Shown here piece by piece: positions 23,562 through 31,048 of a DNA stretch of 64,000 nt. How positions within the stretch are numbered: position 1 is the first letter of the stretch; each line of letters opens with the position of its first letter. The DNA is from Conexibacter woesei Iso977N. GTDB lineage: Bacteria > Actinomycetota > Thermoleophilia > Solirubrobacterales > Solirubrobacteraceae. The notes under the pieces are model-generated. The model did not search any database and had not been told where the DNA came from. It worked only from the letters and a program-made list of their open reading frames with translations. The DNA lies in contig NZ_AUKG01000001.1 of assembly GCF_000424625.1 (NCBI RefSeq), positions 1,426,001-1,490,000 on the forward strand, in the 5' to 3' direction. Both the position numbers and the translations under genes were made by a program.

Positions 23562-24524
23562 ATGAAGGGGCCCGACACCGACGCCCGGACCGGCGCCATC
23601 GAGGCGCACCTCCCGCTCGTCCGGTCGATCGCCCGCCGCTACGCGGGCCGCGGCGAGCCCCTCGACGACCTCGTCCAGGCGGGCACCGTCGGCCTCATCA
23701 AGGCGGTCGACACGTGGGACCCCGACCGCGGCCGCGACCTCGCCGCGCTGGCCCGCCCGGCGATCGAGGGCGAGATCCGCCACCACCTCCGCGACGGCGG
23801 TTCCGGACCCCACGTCGCGCGCGGCGACCGCGAGCTCGGCGCCCGCCTGCGCGCCCTGCGGACCGACCTCACCGCCCGCCTGCACCGCGCGCCGACGACC
23901 GCCGAGCTGGCCGACGCGGCCGGCGTCGACCCCGCGCACGCCGAGCGCGCGCTGGACGCCGGCGCGGGTGCCGTCGCGCTCAGCGACGACGAGGCCGCGC
24001 GCCTGCCCAGCGGCGCGCCCGGGACCGAGGCCGCCGAGGCGCGCGTCCTGCTCGAAGCCGGCTGGGACGTCCTCGACGAGCGCGAGCGCCGCCTGCTCGA
24101 GCTGCGCTACCGCGACGACCGCAGCCAGTCGGAGATCGCGCGCGAGCTCGGCCTCTCCCAGGCGCACGTGTCGCGGCTGCTGAAGGCCGCGCTGGAGCGG
24201 CTGCGCGCGGCGGTCGCGCCGGAGGAGAGCAGCGGCGCCGCCGACGCGCCGGTCACGCCCCGCGCCACGACCGCCGCCGACGAGCGTTCCGGCCGCCTGC
24301 TCCTGCGCCTGCCCAGGACGCTCCACACCGACCTGGCCGACGCGGCCGAGCGCGAGGGCGTCCCGCTCAACACCTACATCTCGGCCGCGCTCGCCGCGCA
24401 CGTCGCCGACCCGCGGGAGGCCGCGGCCGCCGCGCGCCGCCACCGCCTGCTCGTGCTCAACGCGCTGGTCATCGGCGCCGCGGCGGTCGTCGGGCTCGTG
24501 CTCCTCCTGACGGCGCTGCTGTAG
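23562..24524 (+). CDS. Sigma-70 family factor fused to RHH-like domain and membrane helix
   Basis: A 320-residue protein of unusual build. Residues 10-80 are a sigma region 2 of the SigB/SigF/WhiG group (PLDDLVQAGTVGLIKAVDTW, then LARPAIEGEIRHHLRD). Residues 90-145 resemble region 3. Residues 168-216 are region 4 with the helix-turn-helix SQSEIARELGLSQAHVSRLL. Residues 243-283 (RSGRLLLRLPRTLHTDLADA, REGVPLNTYISAALAAHV) look like the HicB/Arc ribbon-helix-helix fold. Residues 296-318 are a hydrophobic helix at the extreme C-terminus, so the factor is probably tail-anchored to the membrane. Start 23562 is set by the TACCGT box. No anti-sigma gene is adjacent. It would direct polymerase to a small regulon, perhaps the divergent surface genes. 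Confidence 0.82.
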   Translation: MKGPDTDARTGAIEAHLPLVRSIARRYAGRGEPLDDLVQAGTVGLIKAVDTWDPDRGRDLAALARPAIEGEIRHHLRDGGSGPHVARGDRELGARLRALRTDLTARLHRAPTTAELADAAGVDPAHAERALDAGAGAVALSDDEAARLPSGAPGTEAAEARVLLEAGWDVLDERERRLLELRYRDDRSQSEIARELGLSQAHVSRLLKAALERLRAAVAPEESSGAADAPVTPRATTAADERSGRLLLRLPRTLHTDLADAAEREGVPLNTYISAALAAHVADPREAAAAARRHRLLVLNALVIGAAAVVGLVLLLTALL

Positions 24525-24782
24525 ATCGCGCGCGCCGCGGCCGATGCCCCAAGGAGGGCGGCTACCCGCACCCCGGACCGCCTCAGGCGGATCCCGATGT
24601 GCGCTCCCGGCGCGCCCCCGAGCCACGGCACGACCACCGTCGATGCCGGCGCGGGCGACGACCACGTCTGGGCCTACTACGGCCACGGCACGATCGACTG
24701 CGGCCCCAGCATCGACACCGCGCGCGTCCGGATGAACCACGCGTTCACGCTGAAGCGCTGCGAGAAGGTGCTGCACTTCTAG
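24525..24782 (+). pseudogene. Remnant of an RTX-like secreted protein C-terminus
   Basis: The frame is open from the sigma factor stop to a TAG at 24780-24782 but has a sensible protein only from about 24630: TTTVDAGAGDDHVWAYYGHG followed by TIDCGPSIDTARVRMN and LKRCEKVLHF. The GAGDD / IDCGPxxD / CE pattern is that of the last calcium-binding RTX-type repeats of secreted proteins common in this bacterial group. No signal peptide or upstream repeats remain, so I read it as a decayed or truncated copy. A 61-residue peptide from ATG 24597 is the alternative. Confidence 0.45.
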
Positions 24783-24812
24783 CAACCGCCGCGGCTGGGC
24801 ACACCCGTCCCA

Positions 24813-26255
24813 ATGGGTCGGGTTGATGCCGCCATGGGCGACGCGCTGGAAGCCGTCGTCCGCCACCACCACCGCAGACGACTCCGGAGGCTCGGCCATC
24901 CGGAGGCGCTGGAGCCTGCGCCGCGCGCGGACCTCTGGGCGTCCGGCGATCCGCCGCCGCGGCCCGGCACGAAGTTGGAGGTGTTGGTCGACGGCGCCAC
25001 CGCGCTGCCCCGGATCGCGGAGGCGCTGCGCGCCGCGCGCTCGCACGTCCACCTCACCGGCTGGCACCTCGCGCCGCACTTCGAGCTGATCCGCGGCGAG
25101 CAGCCGACCGCGATCGGCCCGCTGCTCGCCGAGCTGGCCGAGCGCATCGACGTCCGCGTCCTGGTCTGGGCCGGCTCGCCGGTCCCGCTCTTCCACCCGA
25201 CGCGCAAGGAGGTCGGCGCCGCGGTTCACCAGCTGACCAAGGACACCAACATCCAGGCGCACCAGGACCCGCGCGAGCACCCGGTCCACTGCCACCACGA
25301 GAAGACCATCATCATCGACGACGAGGTCGCGTTCGTCGGTGGCATCGACCTCACCGACGACGCGGGCGACCGCTACGACACCTCCGAGCACCACGCGCGC
25401 CGCAAGCTCGGCTGGCACGACGTCGCGACGCGCATGGAGGGCCCGGCGGTCCAGGACGTCGCGCGCCACTTCACGATGCGCTGGCGCGAGGTGGCCGGCG
25501 AGGAGCTCCAGCCGCCGCTGCCGCGCCCGCCGGCCGGGACGAGCACGGTGCAGGTCGTCCGGACCGTCGCCGAGGACATGTACGACGCGGTCCCGCACGG
25601 CGACTTCCGGATCCTCGAGTCCTACCTGCGCGCGCTGCGCTCGGCCGAGTCCTACATCTACCTGGAGAACCAGTTCCTCTGGTCGCCCGAGGTCGTCGAC
25701 GTCCTGCGGGCCAAGCTGGAGGACCCGCCGAGCGACGACTTCCGGATCGTCGTCCTGCTGCCGTCGAAGGCCAACAACGGCCAGGACGACACCCGCGGCC
25801 AGCTCGGTGTGCTGGCCGACGCCGACGGGCACAGGAACCCGCACTTCCTCGCGACCACGCTGCGCTCGCGCACCGGCACGCGCGCCGACCAGCTCTACGT
25901 CCACGCCAAGGTCGGGATCGTCGACGACCGCTGGCTGACCGTCGGCTCGGCCAACCTCAACGCGCACTCGCTGTTCAACGACACCGAGATGAACGTCGTG
26001 ACCGACGACGCCGCGCTGGCCCAGGCGACGCGGGAGCGCCTCTGGGCCGAGCACCTCGAGCAACCGCTACAAGAACTGCAGGGCCGCGCGCCGCACGAGC
26101 TGGTCGACGAGCTCTGGCGCCCGATCGCGATGGAGCAGCTGCAGCGCAGGGAAGACGGCGAGCCGCCGACACACCGCCTGGTCGCCCTCCCGGGCGTCTC
26201 CAAGCGGTCGCGCCGGCTGCTCGGCCCGCTGCAGGGTGTGATCGACGACGGCTAG
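24813..26255 (+). CDS. Phospholipase D family protein (two HKD motifs)
   Basis: A 480-residue enzyme of the PLD superfamily. Both catalytic motifs are intact: HCHHEKTIIIDDEVAFVGG (first HxKxxxxD) and YVHAKVGIVDDRWLTVGSAN (second). It has no signal peptide or membrane helix, so it resembles the soluble PLD / cardiolipin synthase-like group that hydrolyses or transfers phosphatidyl groups. An ATG at 24834 is an alternative start. The stop is followed after 2 bases by the stop of the convergent gene, in the palindrome CTAGGCCTAG. Confidence 0.88.
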   Translation: MGRVDAAMGDALEAVVRHHHRRRLRRLGHPEALEPAPRADLWASGDPPPRPGTKLEVLVDGATALPRIAEALRAARSHVHLTGWHLAPHFELIRGEQPTAIGPLLAELAERIDVRVLVWAGSPVPLFHPTRKEVGAAVHQLTKDTNIQAHQDPREHPVHCHHEKTIIIDDEVAFVGGIDLTDDAGDRYDTSEHHARRKLGWHDVATRMEGPAVQDVARHFTMRWREVAGEELQPPLPRPPAGTSTVQVVRTVAEDMYDAVPHGDFRILESYLRALRSAESYIYLENQFLWSPEVVDVLRAKLEDPPSDDFRIVVLLPSKANNGQDDTRGQLGVLADADGHRNPHFLATTLRSRTGTRADQLYVHAKVGIVDDRWLTVGSANLNAHSLFNDTEMNVVTDDAALAQATRERLWAEHLEQPLQELQGRAPHELVDELWRPIAMEQLQRREDGEPPTHRLVALPGVSKRSRRLLGPLQGVIDDG

Positions 26256-26257
26256 GC

Positions 26258-26656
26258 CTAGCGGCGCGACCAGACGATCCTGCCGACGACCAGGCCTGCG
26301 ACGAACGCGGCGATCGCGGTCGTCGGGATCGGCCTCGCCTTCGCGGTCTCCGCCGCGCTGTGCGCCGCCGACTGCGCGCCGGACGCGACCGACGACGGCG
26401 TCGCCTCGGCGGCACCGTCCTTCGCGCTGCTCGCCGCGTCGGCGACCTTGTCCTTGGCGTCCGTCGCGGTGCCGGTCACCTTCGCCCTGACCTCGTCGAC
26501 CCTGGCGTGCACCGACGCCTTGGTCTCCTCGACCTTGTCGTGGGCGCGCGCCTTGACGTCGGCCTTCTCGGCCAGCGCGGCGGCGGTCTCGCCCAGCTCC
26601 TCGCGGGTGTGCTCGATGTCGGCCCGGATCTCCTCGGGCGTGCGCTGCTCGCTCAT
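26258..26656 (-). CDS. DUF3618 domain protein
   Basis: A 132-residue protein starting MSEQRTPEEIRADIEHTREE, the hallmark of the DUF3618 family. A long Ala/Lys/Asp/Glu-rich helix follows (ALAEKADVKARAHDKVEETK), like LEA or apolipoprotein-type helices, and one C-terminal membrane helix (TTAIAAFVAGLVVGRIV) ending WSRR. Likely a membrane-tethered helical protein; function unknown. It overlaps the start of its own gene with the upstream holin-like gene in ATGA (26653-26656), the pairing usually seen in actinobacteria. Confidence 0.82.
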   Translation of the reverse strand: MSEQRTPEEIRADIEHTREELGETAAALAEKADVKARAHDKVEETKASVHARVDEVRAKVTGTATDAKDKVADAASSAKDGAAEATPSSVASGAQSAAHSAAETAKARPIPTTAIAAFVAGLVVGRIVWSRR

Positions 26657-27090
26657 CCGGCGGCTCCGTCGTGGTCGTGGTGGCGTGCCTCGGCGACGTG
26701 CTCCTTCGTGTAGCGCACGTCCTCCTTGATCGTCTCGACGGTCTGCTCGGGCACGGGCGGGACCGCGCGCTTGGTGCGCGACTTCCCGACCAGCGCCAGC
26801 ACGCCGGCGACGGCGAACAGGACGACGGCGACGATCAGCGCCGCCAGCCACGGGGCGACCGCGGTCGCCAGCGCGATGATCGCGCAGGTGACGAGCGCGC
26901 CGACGCCGTACAGCGCGAACAACCCGGCGCCACCGAACATGCCGGCGCCGATGCCGGCCTGCTTGCCCTTCTCGGTCAGCTCGACCTTCGCGAGCTCCAG
27001 TTCCTGGCGGACCAGGGTCGAGACCTGCGCGGAGAGGTCCTTGACCAGCTCCCCGGTCGGCCGTTGACGAGTTGTTGGTGGGGATGACAT
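26653..27090 (-). CDS. Holin superfamily III-like membrane protein (PF07332 type)
   Basis: A 145-residue protein: MSSPPTTRQRPTGELVKDLS, then an amphipathic helix (TLVRQELELAKVELTEKGKQ), two membrane helices (AGLFALYGVGALVTCAIIAL and LAALIVAVVLFAVAGVLALV), and a charged tail ending ARHHDHDGAAG. This is the actinobacterial 'phage holin family' protein commonly coupled to DUF3618; there is no phage context here, so a stress-related membrane role is more plausible than lysis. Confidence 0.82.
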   Translation of the reverse strand: MSSPPTTRQRPTGELVKDLSAQVSTLVRQELELAKVELTEKGKQAGIGAGMFGGAGLFALYGVGALVTCAIIALATAVAPWLAALIVAVVLFAVAGVLALVGKSRTKRAVPPVPEQTVETIKEDVRYTKEHVAEARHHDHDGAAG

Positions 27091-27103
27091 CTCCCCGTTC
27101 GAG

Positions 27104-27799
27104 CTACCCGAGCGGTTGCGCGGACATGCGGGACTGCGAGCGGGCAGAGGCCAGGAACGCGTCGAAGAGCAGGAACGCCCGCTCGGCCGCGCCCGCGGCG
27201 TGCGCGACGCCGCCGCGCTGCACCTCGTCAAGGGTGGTCAACCCTTCGCCGACCGACTCCGGGTAGGTACGGCCCCAGTCCAGCGCGATCGCCGGCGTCA
27301 CCTCGGGGTGGAACTGCACGCCGAGGTGCGGGCCCTGGCGGAACGCCTGCGGCCCGACCGGCGAGCGCGCGAGCAGCTCGGCGCCCGGTGGGACCGTGAA
27401 GCGGTCGCGGTGCCACTGCAGCCACGGGCCGGGCGGGACGACGTCCGGCGCCAGCGACTCGACGTCGAGCCACCCGACCTCGCCGCGCGGCGCGCGCTCG
27501 ACGGAACCGCCCAGGACGCGCGCGAGGTGCTGGCCGCCGAAGCAGATCCCGAGGACCGGGACGCCGACCTGCACCGCGCGGTCGAGCAGCGCGCGCTCGG
27601 CCGCCAGCCACGGGACGGTGTCGTCGAACGCCGACGCCTCCGCGCCCAGGGACACCACGAACGGCCGCCCGTCCGGATCGGGCAGCGCGCCGCCGGCCGG
27701 CACGACCTCCAGCGCGACGTCGCGCGAGCGCGCCCACGCGCCGAGCAGCCCGGCGGGCGCGTCCTGATCATGTTCCAGCACAAGCGCGGCGGCGGTCAT
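27104..27799 (-). CDS. Class I glutamine amidotransferase-like protein
   Basis: A 231-residue protein with the class I GATase triad: nucleophile Cys in VPVLGICFGGQHLA and the His-Glu pair in LGVQFHPEVTPA. Free-standing proteins of this kind resemble GMP-synthase glutaminase or gamma-glutamyl hydrolases of polyamine breakdown (PuuD-like). No synthetase partner is adjacent. It lies 12 bases downstream of an HxlR regulator and is probably cotranscribed with it. Confidence 0.82.
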   Translation of the reverse strand: MTAAALVLEHDQDAPAGLLGAWARSRDVALEVVPAGGALPDPDGRPFVVSLGAEASAFDDTVPWLAAERALLDRAVQVGVPVLGICFGGQHLARVLGGSVERAPRGEVGWLDVESLAPDVVPPGPWLQWHRDRFTVPPGAELLARSPVGPQAFRQGPHLGVQFHPEVTPAIALDWGRTYPESVGEGLTTLDEVQRGGVAHAAGAAERAFLLFDAFLASARSQSRMSAQPLG

Positions 27800-27811
27800 C
27801 GCCGCCCCAGC

Positions 27812-28291
27812 TTAGGCGGCGACGGGAGCCGCGGGAAGGCGCGCGCCGCCCGGGCCGCGCACGGCCTCGACGTCGCGCAGCTCCACCGGCTTGCCGCACT
27901 TCGCGCACAGCCGCCGGTCGTCCAGCTCGCCGCCGCAGCCGCGGTGCAGCAGCAGCATCGGCGCGCCGGCCTCGTTGGCGAGGTGCTTGTCGCCGAACTG
28001 CAGCAGCGCGACGATCGACGGCCACAGGTCGCGGCCCATGTCGGTCAGCCGGTACTCGTGGCGCAGCGGGCGCTCCTGGTAGGGGACCTTCTCGAGGATC
28101 CCGGCCTCGACGAGCCGCTCCAGCCGGTCCTGCAGGACGTTGCGCGCGACGCCGAGGCGCTCGGCGAAGTCGCCGAAGCGGCGGACGCCGAGGAACGCGT
28201 CGCGGATGATCAGCAGGGTCCAGCGCTCCCCGACGAGCTCGAGCGTGCGAGCCACGGAGCAGGTCTGCGATTCATAGGTGCGACCGAGCAT
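27812..28291 (-). CDS. HxlR family transcriptional regulator with zinc-ribbon tail
   Basis: A 159-residue regulator. The HxlR winged helix starts with a conserved cysteine (TYESQTCSVARTLELVGERW) and continues LLIIRDAFLGVRRFGDFAER, NVLQDRLERLVEAGILEKVP and YRLTDMGRDLWP. The C-terminal RGCGGELDDRRLCAKCGKPV contains CxxC and other Cys/His residues that could hold zinc. The start at 28291 is set by a consensus-like -10 (TACAAT) 9 bases upstream. It probably represses its own promoter and controls the downstream amidotransferase and perhaps the divergent operon. Confidence 0.85.
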   Translation of the reverse strand: MLGRTYESQTCSVARTLELVGERWTLLIIRDAFLGVRRFGDFAERLGVARNVLQDRLERLVEAGILEKVPYQERPLRHEYRLTDMGRDLWPSIVALLQFGDKHLANEAGAPMLLLHRGCGGELDDRRLCAKCGKPVELRDVEAVRGPGGARLPAAPVAA

Positions 28292-28332
28292 GCACGCGTC
28301 ATTGTACCGCGGGTTGGTTGCGCCAAGCAACC
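28292..28332 (-). promoter_or_regulatory. hxlR-like gene promoter with inverted repeat
   Basis: On the minus strand TACAAT is the best -10 of the window and sits 9 bases before the ATG. The inverted repeat GGTTGC-N5-GCAACC (28316-28332) covers the expected -35 position, which fits an autoregulatory operator for the HxlR dimer. Confidence 0.6.
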
Positions 28333-28397
28333 TACGAACGACGCCGACCACCCGGACCGCGCGTACATCGAGTTCCGACCGCCGTACATGGGATCCG

Positions 28398-30095
28398 GTG
28401 GCGCGCGCGGCCAGGATCTCGATCCTGTCCACCGAGGTCACCAGCGACGACGCCGCGGGCTACCGGCCACCGCGCGGCCACTACGACGAGGTCTTCGGCC
28501 CCGGCGGGATCCCGCGCGGCCATGCGGTCGGCCTGGCCTCCGAGATCGCGCGGCTCGGGCCGGAGCTGCTGGCCGCCGCCGGGCACCGCCGCGACGCGAT
28601 CTTCGTCCAGCAGGGGATCACCTTCGACGCGACCGGCGAGGACGGCCCGGTCAAGGACCGCCCGTTCCCGCTCGACCTCGTCCCGCGGATCCTGCCCGCC
28701 GCCGAGTGGGACCACATCGAGCGAGGCCTACAACAACGGATCCGGGCGCTCAACCGCTTCATCGACGACGTCTACCACGAGCGCGACATCGTCCGGGCCG
28801 GGATCGTCCCGTGGCGGCTGATCGTGTCGCGCAGTCACTTCGCCCGGGCCGCACACGGGGTGCGGCCGCCGGGCGGGGTGTACTGCCACGTCGCAGGCTG
28901 CGACCTGGTCCGCGACGGCGACGGCACCTGGAAGGTGCTGGAGGACAACGTCCGCACGCCGTCGGGGATCTCCTACGTGTTGGAGAACCGCGTCGCGATG
29001 ACGCGGCTGGTCCCGCAGCTCTTCCAGCACCACCGCGTGCGCCCGGTCGACCACTACCCGCAGCTGCTGCTCGCGGGGTTGCGCAGCGTCGCGCCGAGCG
29101 CCGAGGACGAGGCGACGGTCGTCGTCTGGACGCCGGGCCCGATGAACTCCGCGTACTTCGAGCACGCGTTCCTGGCGCGCCAGATGGGCGTCGAGCTGGT
29201 CGAGGCGTCCGACCTCGTCGTGCGCGACGACGTGCTGTACATGCGCACGACCGCCGGGCTGCGGCGGGTCCACGCGGTCTACCGGCGGCTGGACGACGAC
29301 TTCGTCGACCCGCTCGAGTTCCGCCCGGACTCGCTGCTCGGCGTGCCCGGGCTGGTGCGCGCCTACCGCGCCGGGACCGTGGCGATCGCCAACGCGCTCG
29401 GCACCGGCGTCGCCGACGACAAGGCGATCTACCACTACGTGCCGGAGATGATCAGGTTCTACCTCGGCGAGGAGCCGATCCTCTCCAACGTCGAGACCTA
29501 CATCATGAGCGACGAGGCCCAGCGCGAGGCCGCGCTGGCGCGCCGGACCGAGTTGGTGTTCAAGCCGACCGGCGAGTCCGGCGGCAAGGGCGTGTTCATC
29601 GGGCCGTCGACGCCGCGCGACGAGCTCGACGGCCTGGCCGACGTGATCCGCGCCCAGCCGGACAAGTGGATCGCCCAGGAGGTCGTGAGCCTCTCGACGG
29701 TCCCGACCGCGCTGCCCGACGGGACGCTCGCACCGCGCCACGTCGACCTGCGCCCGTTCGCGGTCTTCGGCGAGCAGATCCGGATCGTGCCCGGCGGCCT
29801 GACGCGCGTCGCGCTGAAGGAGGGGTCGATGATCGTCAACTCCTCCCAGGGCGGCGGCTCGAAGGACACGTGGGTGCTGGAGGAGGACGACGGCCGCCGC
29901 CCGGCGACCGGCGACCAGCACCTCCACGAGGTGATCCCGGCGGGCATGCCGGGCCTGCGCTACGGCGCCGAGGGCTGGCAGAGCCAGCAGCAACAGCAAC
30001 AACAAAGCCTTGCTTCACCCGCCACCGCGGGTTCGGCCCCCAGGGCCGACACCCGCTGCGAAACGAGCCCGCAGGGCGAGGCTTCGCAATGTTGA
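28398..30095 (+). CDS. Circularly permuted ATP-grasp protein
   Basis: A protein of about 565 residues of the circularly permuted ATP-grasp (CP-ATP-grasp 1) family. YDEVFGPGGIPRGHAVGLAS, IRALNRFIDDVYHERDI, CHVAGCDLVRDGDG and ELVFKPTGESGGKGVFIGP (nucleotide loop), then IVNSSQGGGSKDTWVL, are the family landmarks. The family is thought to ligate amines or peptides to a carboxylate, with alpha-E and transglutaminase partners as encoded next. Start uncertain: GTG 28398 leaves about 20 residues before the first conserved block. The last 45 residues (WQSQQQQQQQ and on) are not part of the family and come from a structured 80-base element; the stop overlaps the next start by 7 bases. Confidence 0.85.
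   Translation: MARAARISILSTEVTSDDAAGYRPPRGHYDEVFGPGGIPRGHAVGLASEIARLGPELLAAAGHRRDAIFVQQGITFDATGEDGPVKDRPFPLDLVPRILPAAEWDHIERGLQQRIRALNRFIDDVYHERDIVRAGIVPWRLIVSRSHFARAAHGVRPPGGVYCHVAGCDLVRDGDGTWKVLEDNVRTPSGISYVLENRVAMTRLVPQLFQHHRVRPVDHYPQLLLAGLRSVAPSAEDEATVVVWTPGPMNSAYFEHAFLARQMGVELVEASDLVVRDDVLYMRTTAGLRRVHAVYRRLDDDFVDPLEFRPDSLLGVPGLVRAYRAGTVAIANALGTGVADDKAIYHYVPEMIRFYLGEEPILSNVETYIMSDEAQREAALARRTELVFKPTGESGGKGVFIGPSTPRDELDGLADVIRAQPDKWIAQEVVSLSTVPTALPDGTLAPRHVDLRPFAVFGEQIRIVPGGLTRVALKEGSMIVNSSQGGGSKDTWVLEEDDGRRPATGDQHLHEVIPAGMPGLRYGAEGWQSQQQQQQQSLASPATAGSAPRADTRCETSPQGEASQC
30005..30084 (+). repeat. Palindromic element inside the coding end
   Basis: An outer 6-base stem AAGCCT / AGGCTT (30005-30010 with 30079-30084) encloses a strong hairpin at 30027-30056: GCGGGT pairs with ACCCGC and TCGGCCC with GGGCCGA, 13 pairs with one bulged C and a 3-base loop. 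It is directly preceded by a CAG/CAA run encoding seven Gln and ends 4 bases before the next start codon. It may be an inserted palindromic element or a translational control structure. Confidence 0.6.
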
Positions 30096-31042
30096 GCCGG
30101 ATCGCCCAGGAGCTGTTCTGGCTCGGCCGCAACATCGCGCGCGCCGAGCACACCGCGCGGATGCTCGACGGCGTCTTCCAGGCGTCGCTGCAGGGGCGGC
30201 CCGACGATCCCGCGGGCGTGCGGCTGGGCTGGGGCTCGATCCTGGCGATCATGGGCGCGCAGGCCGACGGCCGGCCGGTCCGGCGCGACGAGGTGCTCAC
30301 GCGCCTGACGCTCGCGCGCGACGAGCCGGCGTCGGTGATCTCGTGCGTCTCACGGGCCCGCGAGGGCGCGCGCACGATGCGCGACGTGATCTCGGCCGAG
30401 ATGTGGGAGGCGGTCAACACCACGCACCTGGCGCTCTCCGCCGGCGACCTCGAGGGCCGGATGCAGATGGGCCCCTACAGCGTGTTCCAGTACGTGAAGG
30501 AGCGCAGCTCGCTGTTCTGGGGCCTGACCTCGCGGACGATGCTGCGCGACGAGGCGCGCTCGTTCCTGGTCGCGGGCGGCCGGATCGAGTCCGCCGACAT
30601 GGTCCTGCGGATGCTGCGCGTCGCGATGCCGATCCCCAACGACGAGGCGACCGGCGTGCGCGACGGCCAGGCGCTGGCGCTGCTGCAGGCCGTCGGCGGC
30701 TTCCAGGCCTTCCGCCGCGCGGTGCCCGCGCCGGCCAACGCGGGACCGGTCGCGCGCTTCCTGCTCTACGAGCGCGCCTACCCGGACAGCGTGGCGGCGT
30801 CGGTCGACGCGGTCCACGGCGCGCTGCTGGACGCCGACGCGGCGCCGCGCTCCTCCGAGCCGGTCCTGCGCCTGTCGCGCCTGGCCGCCGACCTCGAGTT
30901 CCGCGGCCGCGCGGCGGCCGAGGACGGCAACCTCGCCGAGGCCAGCAGCCTCGTCCAGTCCGAGCTGGCGCTCGTCGACGCGGACATCGCCGAGCGCTAC
31001 TTCGCAGGTGCGGGCGCCGCATTGGGAACGGTCGTCGCCTAG
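30089..31042 (+). CDS. Alpha-E domain protein
   Basis: A 317-residue all-helical protein of the alpha-E family, beginning MLSRIAQELFWLGRNIARAE, with the landmarks EMWEAVNTTHLAL, YVKERSSLFWGLTSRTMLRD and GRIESADMVLRML. Enzymatic activity is unproven in the family; it nearly always occurs with a CP-ATP-grasp protein and a transglutaminase, as here, and the three are thought to make or process a peptide-like product. It starts inside the end of the ATP-grasp gene. Confidence 0.85.
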   Translation: MLSRIAQELFWLGRNIARAEHTARMLDGVFQASLQGRPDDPAGVRLGWGSILAIMGAQADGRPVRRDEVLTRLTLARDEPASVISCVSRAREGARTMRDVISAEMWEAVNTTHLALSAGDLEGRMQMGPYSVFQYVKERSSLFWGLTSRTMLRDEARSFLVAGGRIESADMVLRMLRVAMPIPNDEATGVRDGQALALLQAVGGFQAFRRAVPAPANAGPVARFLLYERAYPDSVAASVDAVHGALLDADAAPRSSEPVLRLSRLAADLEFRGRAAAEDGNLAEASSLVQSELALVDADIAERYFAGAGAALGTVVA

Positions 31043-31048
31043 AACCCC

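Noticed and set aside
24544-24735. Arg/Thr/Pro-rich frame overlapping the RTX-like remnant
   Set aside because: The other frame gives the recognisable GDD/CGP pattern; this one is a shadow with low-complexity content.
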